Shown here in pieces: positions 11,736 through 24,100 of a stretch of DNA of 64,000 nt. How positions within the stretch are numbered: position 1 is the first letter of the stretch; every line of letters starts with the position of its first letter. Below the pieces are notes generated by a model that was not told the origin of the DNA, ran no database searches, and saw only the letters and a program-made list of their open reading frames with translations. The stretch lies in assembly GCA_037951105.1 (NCBI GenBank), contig JBAMJV010002937.1, forward strand, positions 62,001 through 126,000. Direction: 5' to 3'. Origin of the DNA: Echinarachnius parma (Eukaryota; Echinodermata; Echinoidea; Clypeasteroida; Echinarachniidae). Made by a program: the position numbers and the translations under genes.

Positions 11736-12270
11736 AGGGGTAGTTTAGTTTTGGTATAGAGGGCGCTGCACATCACAATTTTTTTGTGAGATAATGAAAA
11801 ACTGAGTGTCGAATTTGAGAGAACATGCAATTTTAATGGCAGAATAAACTTTATTTGGTCAAAATCGGTCCAGAAACGGCTGAAATATCAATAAATATAT
11901 TTGATCTTATAATTATTTGGAGCCCAAATAATTAGATGATTTTTTCAAAAAATAAAAAAAATGCTTACACTTTTTCAAAAATTTTCAAAAGCGTTTTTTA
12001 AATAGTTGTTGATGATCTATCTACTTATTCATTATTTCAATAGAACATCACATGCATTATTTTGTATGAAAAATGGTTGAAACCAATGCCTTTTTAGAAA
12101 GCGCCCTCTTGTGTTTTAATGGCTCTTTTTGAATGATAACAGGCTTTTTACTTATTCGTTTGTAATTTTGTATACCTTTCGAGCATGGTGGAGTAATAAC
12201 TATTAGTTTTTAATGTTACTGTCCAGGTTTGGTTACTAAAGTTCAGCCTTACCAAAACTGTACTACCCCT
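11736..12270 (-). mobile_element. TTAA-flanked MITE, copy 2 (inverted)
   Basis: 535 bp between TTAA at 11732-11735 and TTAA at 12271-12274. It is close to the reverse complement of 11138-11673 along its whole length, with scattered substitutions. Together the pair makes a ~1.1-kb palindrome that would fold into a long hairpin if transcribed through. Confidence 0.85.
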
Positions 12271-12314
12271 TTAATGGATCCCTTTAAGTGGATTCGGCAA
12301 TTTTAACATGTTAA

Positions 12315-12535
12315 GCCCGGCGCAGACAGAGCCGACTCGACCCGATCCGACTGGTTTTCAGTCAGGCTAGAGTCAGTTTCGCTCAGTCGGAGCCGATTCC
12401 ACATGTTGAATCGGCTTCGAATGACCTCCTACTGACTTTTGACTGGTAAAACCGGAGTCCTGAGGCAACACATACTGAGTTAATCTGGCTGAAAACCAGT
12501 CGGATCGGATCGAGTCGGCTCTGTCTTCGCCGGGC
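12315..12535. mobile_element. 221-bp TIR element, copy A
   Basis: Starts GCCCGGCGCAGACAGAGCC and ends GGCTCTGTCTTCGCCGGGC. Inverted arms of about 50 bp contain GAGCCGACTCGA and CTGGTTTTCAGTC. The centre carries a second inverted pair, GCCGATTC / GAATCGGC. A copy of the same length is at 56696-56916. No coding capacity. TTAA lies at the left edge and TTTAA at the right, but the target duplication is uncertain. Confidence 0.85.
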
Positions 12536-12539
12536 TTTA

Positions 12540-13600
12540 AATGGCATTCGGGGGGTTAATTCCAAAGTCATCACGAATGACAGAGCAAAGTGAAAGATCG
12601 CATTTAAGCAGATAATGCGGCAATGTACCGTAACAACTTTCGCGAAGTATATACGATTAATAGAATACACCGGGTGGATTAAATATCAGTAAAGTTGTGG
12701 ATCGTTTTAGATTGACCTCCTAATTTAGTAATTGATATAAGGTTAATTAATTAGTATATTGATAATCACAAGAGATTACTTCAATATGTGAAGTTAAGCG
12801 TAATCACCGTATTTTCAATCGCGAAGTAGTATTATCGGGCCTATAGAATGAGTCGCGTGAATTATAGGTATCAATAAGATGTACATTAATTTGGAGTGAC
12901 CTCATATTATGCAGTAATGAATTTAATTATAATTAATTAGCATATTGAGAATCATGTATGATTATTATTTTGAACACGTGGAGTGTATAATATCAAATTG
13001 TGATAACAACTTTGTGAAGTAATTTGGAATGACCTCATGATTAATTGCATTAAAAAATAACTAGCATAATAGTCATCATGTACAATAGTTATTGTAACAG
13101 GTGCATTATAGCGTAATAACCCCCAATTCGAGAACATCGTCGCACAAGACAACAATAATATTTTGTGCAGAAATTGGAGTAAATATTGTCGCCAACACCC
13201 TCCAAATTTAGAGGTGTAACTCTCCCCCGGGCTCTCTCCTCAAATTGTTGGTGGCTACAATTTGTGGTAGTAAAACACAAACTAGATTTATGAATTTCAT
13301 TGTTCTGATGAAATTATGAAATATTCATGTTCGATTAACAACGCACCAGTTAATTTAAGAAAATAATCAGTCCCTGTCTTCCACCCCGATTAACTGTGTG
13401 TTATCGTCAAGGATACGGTAATAATTAGAACTAGAAGTCTGTTAATTACAAAAATGCAAAGCCACGAATGAGCTGTAGATTAGAAATGAAAGGGGGGGGG
13501 GGGGGGGGAGGGGGTGCTATGGGTCCGGGCAGCAATGACGTATACCCTTGTTCATCAAGAGCATTGGAAAGAGTTTCAGGGACGAACAACCACCACAGTC
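12540..13600. other. Non-coding stretch
   Basis: AT-rich. Similar words recur near 12705-12915 and 13015-13060 (GATTGACCTCC, GGAGTGACCTCAT, GGAATGACCTCATGA, TAATTAGCATATTGA), suggesting a very decayed tandem repeat of roughly 150 bp. A G17 tract is at 13492-13508. Confidence 0.4.
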
Positions 13601-13604
13601 ATGA

Positions 13605-13690
13605 GCTTTCTAGCTCAGTAGGAGTAGAGCCCCGGTCTAGCAATCTGGATGTCTCGGATTTTAATCCCGGGGAAGGCTTATTTGCATGCT
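13605..13690 (+). mobile_element. Degenerate tRNA-like (SINE-like) fragment
   Basis: CTAGCTCAGTAGGAGTAGAGC resembles a tRNA D-arm/A box. CGGATTTTAATCCCGGGG about 40 nt on resembles a mutated T-arm/B box (usual GGTTCRANTCC). The acceptor stem does not close, so this is not a functional tRNA gene. A decayed SINE or tRNA pseudogene is the best reading. Confidence 0.45.
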
Positions 13691-13699
13691 TTGCTCATA

Positions 13700-15111
13700 T
13701 TCATTTATAATCCATGATAGTTAGACTACAAAGCAATGGTTTATTTTTTAATCATTTGAATCGTTTCTCACTGTAAACTTACCAATTTTGCAAGCTAGAT
13801 TTACGCAGTATCCGTATGGTACTTGCATGCATGGAATGTTTTACAGAAACTTGAAGATGCCCGCGAAAGGGACATACACTACCTTCAAAATAAGTAAAGA
13901 AACTATTTTATAATTAAAAAGTATTATTCGTGTTTTTTTTTCCTCCCACCCCATCCCACCACATCCCTTGGAGGACTCGCGGCCTTATTCTAAAATATAT
14001 CCGTTTATGAACGTTTCAATGTCAATTATGATAATGTGAGTAAGTCTATAGAGAAGATTCCCTGTAGGGTTACAAGTAGGTAAACACAAAATTATAGATT
14101 TAGAGTGATTATTCTGCTCCGCCCGTAAATTTATTTAAGTATTCCCTCCGCCCCACCCTCGCGAGAACACACGGCCTTTATACGATACGTTGTATTAGTT
14201 TATTGGCAGAGAGTATTATATGAGAACATCAGTATAATACCTGTCATGTCATGTGTATCGCAATTACTCTAATTGGCGCGTGAATTGTGTGTCGCGCGGT
14301 ATACAAGCGTTTGGAGAAAAGGCGGGAAGAATAGAAAAGGCGGGAAAAACAATAATGTCACGTTCTATACGCGCTCGCATCCCTCCGTGGATGACGTTTG
14401 GTGAGAGGAGAGCAGGCATGGGGGATTTCACTGCGATGCTTTCCCATTGTTGCCCGTTCTGATCGGATTAAAGTCTCATCTTTTCTCCCCGTCGTTTGCT
14501 TGTCAAATTTACTGTAATCCGGTAATTGAAGATGAAATGAAAATTCCGCAAATTGTATTGTGCGCGCATCTACCTTTAGAGCAAAGACCAAATATGTTTC
14601 ATTATTATTATTATAAAAGCGAGTGAATTCATTTATTTCCATCGGTGATTTTCTCCCGCTTCAAATCGCATCATGTTGATGAAAGGGGATCCCCTTTTCT
14701 CATGTCTGTCTTTGATTTTCTGTTGCATGCGAGGATTTCATATTAACAATGATTGATTTCTTTCCAAAGTGATGTATTCAAACATCTCATTGAAAAGGAC
14801 GAATAGAATATTAGAGAACGTTTTCATGTAAGCTATTTAAAAGGATGCCTGAACGTTTTCTAGTTAAAAGGCCATGGACGTCTTTATAATTACAGATAAA
14901 TGTTCGTTAGGGCACTTCCGATTTTTAGCCGGAAGTAATCATCCTTTCTTTAGTGCTAGAATAAAAATAGATAAATAAAGGTCTCAGTGGCCGAAGAAAT
15001 AAGGAAAACATATTACTATAAACTTAAAACCAAACCTATATAATATTATAAGGGAACTCAGCGGGGTGCAGGCCCTATAGCCCCATTCACACTCACACAC
15101 TCACATTTTCA

Positions 15112-15115
<4 letters not shown>
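13700..15115. other. Non-coding stretch, partly more complex sequence
   Basis: No gene recognised. The part near 14240-14500 is less AT-rich and less repetitive than its surroundings (GCGCG-containing words, few homopolymers), which could mean a regulatory island. That is inference only. Confidence 0.35.

Positions 15116-15116
<1 letters not shown>

Positions 15117-15181
<65 letters not shown>
15117..15181 (+). repeat. (TTA)n microsatellite
   Basis: About 21 consecutive ATT/TTA repeats. A C17 tract at 15301-15317 follows after a short AT-rich spacer. Confidence 0.95.
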
Positions 15182-15189
15182 CATCATTT

Positions 15190-18100
15190 GTATGATTACT
15201 TTTATTAATATTATTATTATTGTTATTACTAACATTTTTTGTAATTAAATTTGATTGTTTATACGTTACAAACTTTCAAAATTAATTTCAATCCCACCCT
15301 CCCCCCCCCCCCCCCCCTAAAAAAAAAAATCAAAATCATACAAACAATGACATAAAAAGAGCCATTGAGATTGTATCATTTTAAAGATGACTCTAACTTT
15401 GTACGACTGGAAATCAAGTACATAACTATCAGTTTACATAATTTTCACCGCACACTGATATAAACCATTGTATGCGATTGAAAAGTAAAGGTTGTATGAA
15501 AATGATTAAGGAGGCGCAATATCAACTCTTAGATACATGAACAACTCGCAATTTATAATATTCGAGATCGTGACTTTATATCGATTAATTCTTACCGACA
15601 AGTTCCGTGTCTTTATCCAACCAAACGCAACAAACACCAAATAGAGGCAATTTTTATGGCGTGAAATTTGATCAGACGATGATAGTTAGGTAATTTGATT
15701 TCAGGGCACAATGCTTCTAAAGTATACACTACTTCTGGACAATCATTTTCGACACGAGAACTTCAATAATAAAGCAATCTGGTCCGTGTAACTCGCTGAT
15801 AAACGATCTTCGCGCCTTGAATAAATTTCCGAATCAATATTGAGTAAACTCGCGGCATATTGTCGAGATAATAATCGATTGGCAGTTTGCGGAGGGGTTG
15901 AATTGAAAGGCGCGGGTATACCTTGCGCGGACAAGAGCAAACGAAACACGTCATTGGCAATCATTTCGGAACATCTTTTCTCTCTGAAATCTTTCTTCTT
16001 TTATAAAACTGAGATCTTTATTCCTACTCTTGTATTTCGTGGTATTTTATCGAGTCTTATTCCTATCACCACGGCTTTTTGTCCTCGTCTTTCACTCCCG
16101 ACGTCTAACGATTTTATAATTGTATGATGAAATCGATCGTTCTTCTGTAACCTTGCTCTTTACATTCAATAACTCGCAAAAATGTGGAAATTAACACTCA
16201 TATATGTTTACCTTACATAATTTCATTTTGAAAAGGGTTGAAATGTGTCGCAAGAGAAATGATATTGATTAAAATATGCATCAAAGATATGGGGAGTTTA
16301 GAAAATCAACATAGTTCTATATATTTTTTATTCAGAAAAGGTTGTCATAAAGAGTGTAAGAAAATTGTATTGATTTGAACGTATCAAAGAAGCTGAAAAG
16401 TCGTTCGGTTATAGGGTGGTTGCTTGTATATTCGATGGGTTTCTATAAAAACATATATTCCGGATATTAAACACTGTGAAACGTTTATGTATGTACGGCG
16501 TTTCTTGAAAAAGTGTCGATTTCTGCACACAAAGAGAATGTATGAAGATCGTTATTTTAATTAGAAAGAAATTTCATTTCTTGCACCATTATTAGAAACC
16601 AACAGTGAACAATGTAAACGATGATACTATAGGGAAAGTTCAAAGTTCTCCTCTTCTAAATGCCCGTTCTTTTCTTCCCTGTAACTTCTTATGTTTGTTG
16701 CGATGACTTTTAAAAAAGTGTTTTCATCAACAAAATGGAAAACATTTAAGATATTATAGCTACATTATAAAGTCCATAATTAGTATCACGGTCAGTGAAC
16801 ATACATACAAAGGGCACGAGCGTATAACGTACAGCTTGTAAAGGGGATCATTTTGAGGGTGTGGTCGCATGGCGTACCCATGGCGTCACTTTCGTGAATC
16901 TATAGCCTATCCAGCATCTTAATTGAGATCAGTGAGAAGCCGAACGAATATATCTTCTATCCTCGTAGAGGTGTTCCATCCACAATCCTCCTTGCAATCC
17001 CGCTCCCTCTTAGTGAAGCTAATGATGGTGGGCGTGCTGTATGCCCACCGGCTATTTCTCTCTGATCAAATACTCACTTTGCAAGTTGATACTGCTCACG
17101 ATGACTTTTCATTTCCTTCCCCTCCTTAATCGCACCAAACCCTGTTTCATTTTGGCGTCTATTACAACTTGTGAAAATTCATGACCGTTTCCAATTTAAC
17201 TGCATTCTGGTTTCGTCCCTGTTGTGTATGCTGCTGGCATTTGACCCTCTTTCTATTCTTCGTATTTAGTTTCTTACTTTAAGACTTCCTTTGCCGTTGG
17301 AGGATTTGTGCTGTTTCCTGTATACAATATTATGGCTTTATTTACATTGATATTAAAAAGTACTTAAATGAATACGCACACACGAACACACTAACACATC
17401 CCAAACATACGGCCACACGTACACACACAAATAATCTCCTGTAGCTATTACATTTAGCTTTGAAGAGATCTCATTTGTCTAATTTAACATTTCTTTCCAA
17501 CAAATTATTCTCCATTATCCAAGATAGTGTTACTATTGTTTTATAGCACCAATATCATTCTAGAAGCATTATGCGCGATAGTCTGAATAATACGTACAGG
17601 ATAACTGTCTTTGAATGTAAAGGTTTGTTAACGAATACATGAAACGCTGGCCCGGGGTCATAAAGATTTAGCTTCGGGTCACCAAAATTTAATGCTTGAT
17701 TTTTGCTGTCCCGGATGGGCACCAACTATACGTTTATTAATACATTTCTTTGTTTGAGGCAGCCAAATTAAGATTTTTAGCCACTAAAAATTGAAATGTG
17801 TACATTTTACTTGCCCGACTGGGCTAAACAGAAAACATTAAGGACAATAAAGAAACACAGAAAGTGTACCCCGAATCGGCGTGCCCCCTCCCCCATCAAT
17901 TAGTATGTCCACGCTATGCCGCTGCCCACTTTTATCAACACAATTGTTCATTTTAGAAAGTCAATTAAACTATCTATTTCTGATGGTCGGCGAATTGAGT
18001 ATTCAAACCACAACTATATATTTTGGCGTAGCCAGGGGCAATGCAGACTGGGAGAGGGGGAGGGGTTGTGGGGGCGTCACAGTTTCGCAGGAAGAGGGTG

Positions 18101-18422
18101 GGGGCATTGGCTACAACAGCGTTATTTCGAATTTCTCCATTTACTCGCACACGGATAGAGTCAAGGCACTGAAGGGGACCCGGTATCTCACAGGGGGTGG
18201 GACGCGATTGCCACTTCTCCTTTCCTTGCTTTTATTTATTTTTCACCGGACGGCGGGCGAATTGCCTATCTAATCTCAAACAAGTCTTCCCTGTTCGCGG
18301 TATGTATGTATGTATGCCTGCTTTGTATTCAATTGTTAGGTGAGGATATGTCTGGAGGCTACGATTTCCAATTGGCTTTCCCGAGGACGCGCTCTGCATC
18401 GATCATCGGGGGCACGCGCAAG
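15190..18422. other. Non-coding stretch, no gene seen
   Basis: 3.2 kb without a recognisable domain. The open frames at 15840-16127 and 17881-18273 are short and lack family similarity. Near 18026 and 18423 the word TGGCGTAGCC appears, resembling the terminal motif of the element at 58413-58585. Confidence 0.45.
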
Positions 18423-18646
18423 TGGCGTAGCCCGGATGCTACTCCCGGATGGAATGGGTGCACTGTAATCAAACTCAGATAGTGAAGACAATTATACAAT
18501 GCACGATCAAACTCGGATGGTAGAGTGCACTGGAATCAAACCGAGATGGGAGGGGCATACGGGGATCAAACTGGGATGGGAGAGGCGTACCGGGCTCAAA
18601 CTCGGATGGGAACGGCGTACTAATATTAAACGGAAACAGGAGGGGT
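18423..18646 (+). repeat. 30-bp minisatellite, left block (diverged units)
   Basis: Units of about 30 bp built on ATCAAAC-(T/C)-GGATGGGAGGGG-(C)GTACC. Here they are diverged (ACTCGGATGG, CCGAGATGGG, CTGGGATGGG). The block is cut at 18646 by the foldback element and resumes at 20111 in the same orientation. Confidence 0.8.
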
Positions 18647-20110
18647 GTTGCACCACAAATTGTCGTACCTGCACAAATTGTCGTAGGCGACAATTTGTGC
18701 AAAATTTCACGCCACAAATTGTCGCCTCCTGCACAAATTGTCGTTTGCGACAATTTGTGTTGCTCTCGCCGTCCCCATACCCGGCGACAATTTGTGAAAT
18801 CACGTAAAACCTCACACCACAAATTGTCGCATATTGCACAAATTGTCGTCAGTCGCTGTCTTCAAGCTACAAAGATGATGATGATGATAATAATAATAAT
18901 CAGTGTAGGTGGACTCGAGGCCGGCCTCGGCGTCGACACCAGTGGAAGATTTTTACGAAGCAGAGACCGAGATCCGTCAACAAATCTCGAGGCCGAGACT
19001 GAGACTATTTGGTTTTGGGGGCCGAGACCATTAAAGAACACTACAAATTGGCCTCGAGACAACTTAAAAAAACAAGCCATGTGTGAGCATGTGTTAATAT
19101 TCGTTTTTATGTGATTTTCGGTTGTATTTCTGCTTTTCCTTCAGTTTCTAGCTAGGTACCTTTCATGGGTGTTTGTGAGCTGGGGGGGGGGGGGGGCAAT
19201 GATTTGTCCCCTTTTTTGTATTTCTTGTCTTTTTTTGTATTTTCGTTTGTGAATACATGGTTTATTTATTCGTGCTGTCTTTGTAATAATTAAAATGGTT
19301 ATGTTTTTGTATTCGATGTCAAAAGAAATTTGTATTCAACCAGGACTGGGGGGGGGGGGGGGGGGGGGGAGGGGGGGGGGGGGGGGCTCGACCTTTCGCG
19401 TGATAATTCCGCAACGCACGCAGGTATCGCCGCGTGACTTCATGGGGGTTTTGTTTTGTATTGAAGTCTTTTGAGACCAAATTTGCGACGACCGGGTATA
19501 CTATTCCGAAGTCACGCAGTGACCGTTACTTTGTAAGTGAGCGTCGGCCCCAAAATCACTAAATTGTGTGTTTGGTGTACAAATTCTAGATGGAAATGGT
19601 AAATAATTTTTTCCATTGAAAAAAAAAAACATACCGTAAGTCTAAAAAACAAATAATAAGTAATTCCAAAAAACAAAGAAATAGCCTACATAAAGAAAAT
19701 CTGCGCTGTCGCAATTTATAACGTTCGAAACCGGTTAATTTAGGCAAACAAATATATTAATGTTCAGTGATTATTTAGCGATTTACAGACAAAAAGGGGA
19801 TTTCAGCATAAATGTGAATAATCAATTGAAATTGTATTATTTTCAAAAACATAACAATGTAATCTTGTAGATTATGTCGTATGTCAAGAATGATCATTTT
19901 AATCCAAAATGTATGTCATCATGGCTTTGAACAGGACCGTAGGTGTGGCGACGATTTGTGGTGCCAGCTACCAGCACAAATTGTCGCCGTCGCCTCCACA
20001 AATTGTCGCAAACGACAATTTGTGCAGAAAGCGACAATTTGTGGTGTCAATATTTTGCACAAATTGTCACCTACGACAATTTGTGCAGGTACGACAATTT
20101 GTGGTGCAAC
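18647..20110. mobile_element. Foldback-type element with multi-copy CACAAATTGTCG arms
   Basis: The first ~110 bp (18647-18757) and the last ~110 bp (20000-20110) are inverted copies, identical over the outer ~40 bp, beginning GTTGCACCACAAATTGTCG. Each arm is made of the 12-mer CACAAATTGTCG in both orientations: nine exact copies to 18850, and six exact plus two variant copies from 19950. Adjacent copies form local hairpins (for example 18671-18700, 4-nt loop). AGGGGT flanks both ends (18641-18646; 20112-20117, one base displaced), a possible imperfect target duplication. The interior has GAT/AAT repeats, CTCGAGGCCGAGAC-like words and G tracts of 15, 22 and 16, but no transposase. It is non-autonomous, and its superfamily is not recognised. 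Confidence 0.75.
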
Positions 20111-20629
20111 AAGGGGTATACCCGAATCAAACTTAGCATGAGGGCATACCATGATCAAACTAAGATGGGAGGGACATACCGGGATCAAACTTAGATGGGA
20201 GGGGCATACCGGGATCAAACTTAGATGGGAGGGGCATTCCAGTGACTAACTGAAATGGGAGGGGTTTACCGGTCTCAAACTCGGATGGGAGGGGCGTACA
20301 AATATCAAACAGATGTGAGGGACATACCAGAATAAAACTGATATGAGCGGGGCATATACCATGATCAAACTTAGATGGGATGGGCATATCGGGATCAAAA
20401 TGAGATGGAAGGGGCATACCAGAATCAAACTAAGATGGGAGGGGCATACCAGAATCAAACTAAGATGGGAGGGGCATACCAGAATCAAACTAAGATGGGA
20501 GGGGCATACTATAATGAAACTGAGATGGGAGGGGCATACCAGAATCAAACTAAGATGGGAGGGGCATACCAGAATCAAACTAAGATGGGAGGGGCATACC
20601 AGAATCAAACTAAGATGGGAGGGGCATAC
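20111..20629 (+). repeat. 30-bp minisatellite, middle block
   Basis: Tandem units reading GGGGCATACC-AGAATCAAAC-TAAGATGGGA. They are diverged at the left and nearly perfect from 20400 to 20629. Because the unit is a multiple of three, several frames stay open on both strands. The last five bases, CATAC (20625-20629), are the target duplication of the Gypsy element that begins at 20630. Confidence 0.95.
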
Positions 20630-20779
20630 TGTTGGGTTCTTAATCACTCAAAGAACGACCACGGTCACTCACGGTTTACGTTACATGGTGCCATCTTTAA
20701 TCGAAGCTCATAGCAACAACAACTGAGCCTATGGAAGGCCAACAGATACAATATAATTATGGAACGCTAATGGTTAACA
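20630..20779 (-). repeat. 3' LTR of the Gypsy element
   Basis: 150 bp; on the minus strand it starts TGTTAACCATTAGCG and ends CCCAACA, so it has TG...CA ends. It matches the 5' LTR over positions 20630-20774 with one difference (G at the AGCTCATAG site, A in the other copy) and lacks the 20-bp segment found at 39381-39400. Such a short LTR is unusual but is set by the shared borders and the target duplication. Confidence 0.85.
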
Positions 20780-21184
20780 ATACTTCAAGGTTCTGTGTTT
20801 CTCGATAAACTTCTTCAAACACACTGATTCCAAATGTAACATCATAAATCCGCATCTTTAGTAAGGTTTAAAATACCTTCATTGCCTGTCTTATGATTGG
20901 GGTAATGGAAATGTACTTCAAAAACCGGTCTGTCTGTTTACCTTATGTATGCAAAATTACAAATGTGGTTAATCAACAATGTGTTACTACATAATAATGA
21001 GTACTGTGTTAATATGTACATACTATTAAACAAGTAAAACCCTTTCCAAAAGTACCTGTATAATAATTAAAGAAAATCCAATATACCTTACATCAGGATA
21101 TGTTTTGATATCTAACTAGTTATCATTAAATCCTTGAACAAAAACATCTACTAGGATGTGACTTAACATCCTTCACTACTCCTT
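20780..21184. other. Gypsy 3' untranslated region
   Basis: About 400 bp between the pol stop codon and the 3' LTR, AT-rich, with no open frame of note. The polypurine tract expected just inside the LTR is not obvious. Confidence 0.6.
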
Positions 21185-24100
21185 TTACGAAGAAAGTCTA
21201 TCTGGGTTTTTTTTCTTTCTCTGAGACCTTCTCAACTCTGGAGGTCTTGGAGAGTGTGCACGGGTGATTTCTACGTCTCCCTGTACACTGGGGTGACTTT
21301 GAGCATCTGAGGTGCTGAGGTCATAACCTTCCTGTGATGTGCCAGGGGACCTATCTCCCAAATTGGAGTTAGATAGGGGTTCTTCCACTACAGACCTAGG
21401 GGTGGTACGCATGTCCATTAGGACAGGTCTATTAGTCCGTTTGTCAGGGTTTTGGACGGACCTGAACTCCGTTCCTCCTAATTGATCCTGATCTACTTCT
21501 ACTTGTGCTTCTAATCTAGGGAGCATTTGATCTACATGTCTTCGCCAAATGCCTGTTTGCACTTGTATTTTGTACATCAGTGGTCCTTCTCTGTCCACTA
21601 TCACACCTGGAACCCACTTTTGTTTTCCTACGTAGTCCCTAGCAAGAACAGAGTCTCCTACTTCAAACTCGCGCAACTTGTCTGCTTTGCTGCGTTTGTC
21701 CCTAAGAGACGCTTGGTAGTGTAGCTGCTCAGCGTACCTACGTTCCATGTTTGGACGCAAATTGTCCAACCGTATGCGCAGTTGTCTTCTCATGAAGAGT
21801 GCTGCTGGCGATTCCCCTGTGACCGCATGTGCTGCATTGCGATATGCCAGTAGGAATCTGTCTAGTTTGGCTTGTGCAGATCCGGTATCGGATCGGGCAG
21901 CGCGCACAGCTTGTTTGAGTGTTTGTACAAAACGCTCAGCCTGACCGTTCGTACTCGGATGATACGGTGCGCTGCATTTGTGTGTGATTCCGTTCTTGTG
22001 CACAAATTCTTGAAACTCTGCGGAGGTGAACTGACTACCGTTGTCAGTCACTATGAATTGCGGTAATCCATACCTCGCAAACATGGTTCGTAGGGTATCG
22101 ATAGTGCGTTCTGAGGTGATACTCGACATGATGAATACCTCGGGCCATTTAGAGTACGCATCTACCACGACCATGTACGTCAGACCTTCGAATGGTCCCG
22201 CGAAATCAACATGGATTCTTTCCATTGGCTTGGACGCTGGAATCCATGGGTGCAGCAGCGTTTGCGATGGTTGGTTTTGAACAACCTGGCACGTTCCGCA
22301 TCGTTTTGCATTGTCCTGTATGTGTTGGTCTATCTGTGGCCACCACACGTAACTCCTTGCCACTGCCTTCATCTTTACCACACCTAAGTGACCCTCGTGC
22401 AGTTCCGCAAGAACTGATTTTTGCATTTTGTCAGGGATGATGATGCGCATTCCCCACATGAGTATGCCTCGTTCAATCGTAATCTCTGTTCTGCGCTTAA
22501 AGAATGGTTTCAAATCGCTATCTTCAGCAGCTAGCTGCTTCGGCCAGCCATCCAAAGTATGTCTCAATACTCTAGACAGAACAGGATCTTTGCGTGTTGC
22601 GTTTCGCAATTCATTGTGTGTTGTTGGAAGCATTTCCACGTGACACACCGACACGTTTTCAGGCTCGCAACCATCTGGTTTTGCATTTGCGTCTGGAAGT
22701 CTGGAAAAGCAGTCTGCGTTTGCATTTTCCTTCGATGTGCGGTACCGTATTTCGTAGTTGAAGCCTGCAAGGTACATTGCCCATCTTTGCATGCGTTCTG
22801 CCGCTAGCGCAGGCAAGCTCTTGTGTGGGCCTAGCAGTGCAGTGAGTGGCTTATTGTCTGTAATAAGCGTGAATCTACGACCGTAGATGTACATATAGAA
22901 TTTGCGCAAAGCGAACACAATTGCCAATGCTTCTCGCTCAATTTGCGGATACTTCCGTTCCGTTTTGGTGAGAGACCTTGACGCGAACTGTATTGGTCTT
23001 TCTTCACCGTTTGGAAGTATGTGCGACAGCACCGCGCCGATGCCTATGGGACTGGCATCTGTTGCTATGGAGATCGGTATCTCCGGATCATAGTGAACCA
23101 AGAAATCGGAAGCTCGCAGCAATTCTTTCGAATGCTTGAATGCCCGTTCCGCTTCATCGCTCCACACAAACTTGTGATCCGATTTCAACAATTCTGTGAG
23201 CGGCGCTATTTCGTGAGCCAAATTCGGGATGCACTTGCGGTAATAATTCAACATTCCCAAATACGACCGCAACTGTGATACATCTGTGGGACTAGGGAGA
23301 TTTTCGATCTGTTCCACTTTCTCCTCTACTGCGTGTACGCCTTTTGCATCGATCACGTGACCTAGGAATTGTACCGATTCCTGCACGAACTGGCACTTCT
23401 CTTTCTTTAGTGTCAAGTTCCGATCTTCAAGACGTGTGAGCACTTGGTCCAAGTTTGCCAGGTGCTCTTCCGGGGTTCGACCCGTGACGAGAATGTCGTC
23501 CAGATACACTTGTACACCCGGTAGCCCTTGCAACACTTGCTCTATGGTATTCTGCCAAATGGCAGGCGCGCTGGTGATACCGAACACAAGGCGATTCTGC
23601 TGAAACAAACCTTTGTGGGTTGAAACGACCAAGAACTGTTTGGACTCTTCATCCAACTCAATTTGATTGTAGGCGTGTGCCAAATCAAGGGTTGAGAATA
23701 GCATGCCTCCGCTCAGATTAGCCAATATGTCTTCTACATTGATATTGGGGGGCGGTACCTGGTCTAAGACTGGGTTTACTGTGGTCTTATAGTTGCCACA
23801 AATGCGAACTGACTCATCTTTCTTTGGTATAGCTACAATAGCTGTGCTCCACTCACTATGTTCAATGGGTGTAAGGACACCACATTTTTGTAGTCTATCC
23901 AACTCTTGTTCTACTTGGCCTCTCATAGCATATGGAACTTTGTATGGCCTAGTAGTCACTGGTCTAGCTCCCTCTTGGACTGAGATGTGTGCTTTAGCCT
24001 GGGTCATCTTACCTAGCCTATTCTCAAACAATTTTGAATGTTTGTCTAGGACTCTATCAAGCTCATTCGAGTGTAGTACCTGGACCTGGTCCTGGTCTAC

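Noticed and set aside
18499-20726. Long overlapping frames on both strands in the minisatellite
   Set aside because: The 30-bp unit is a multiple of three, so repeats stay open by construction. The peptides are simple 10-residue repeats.
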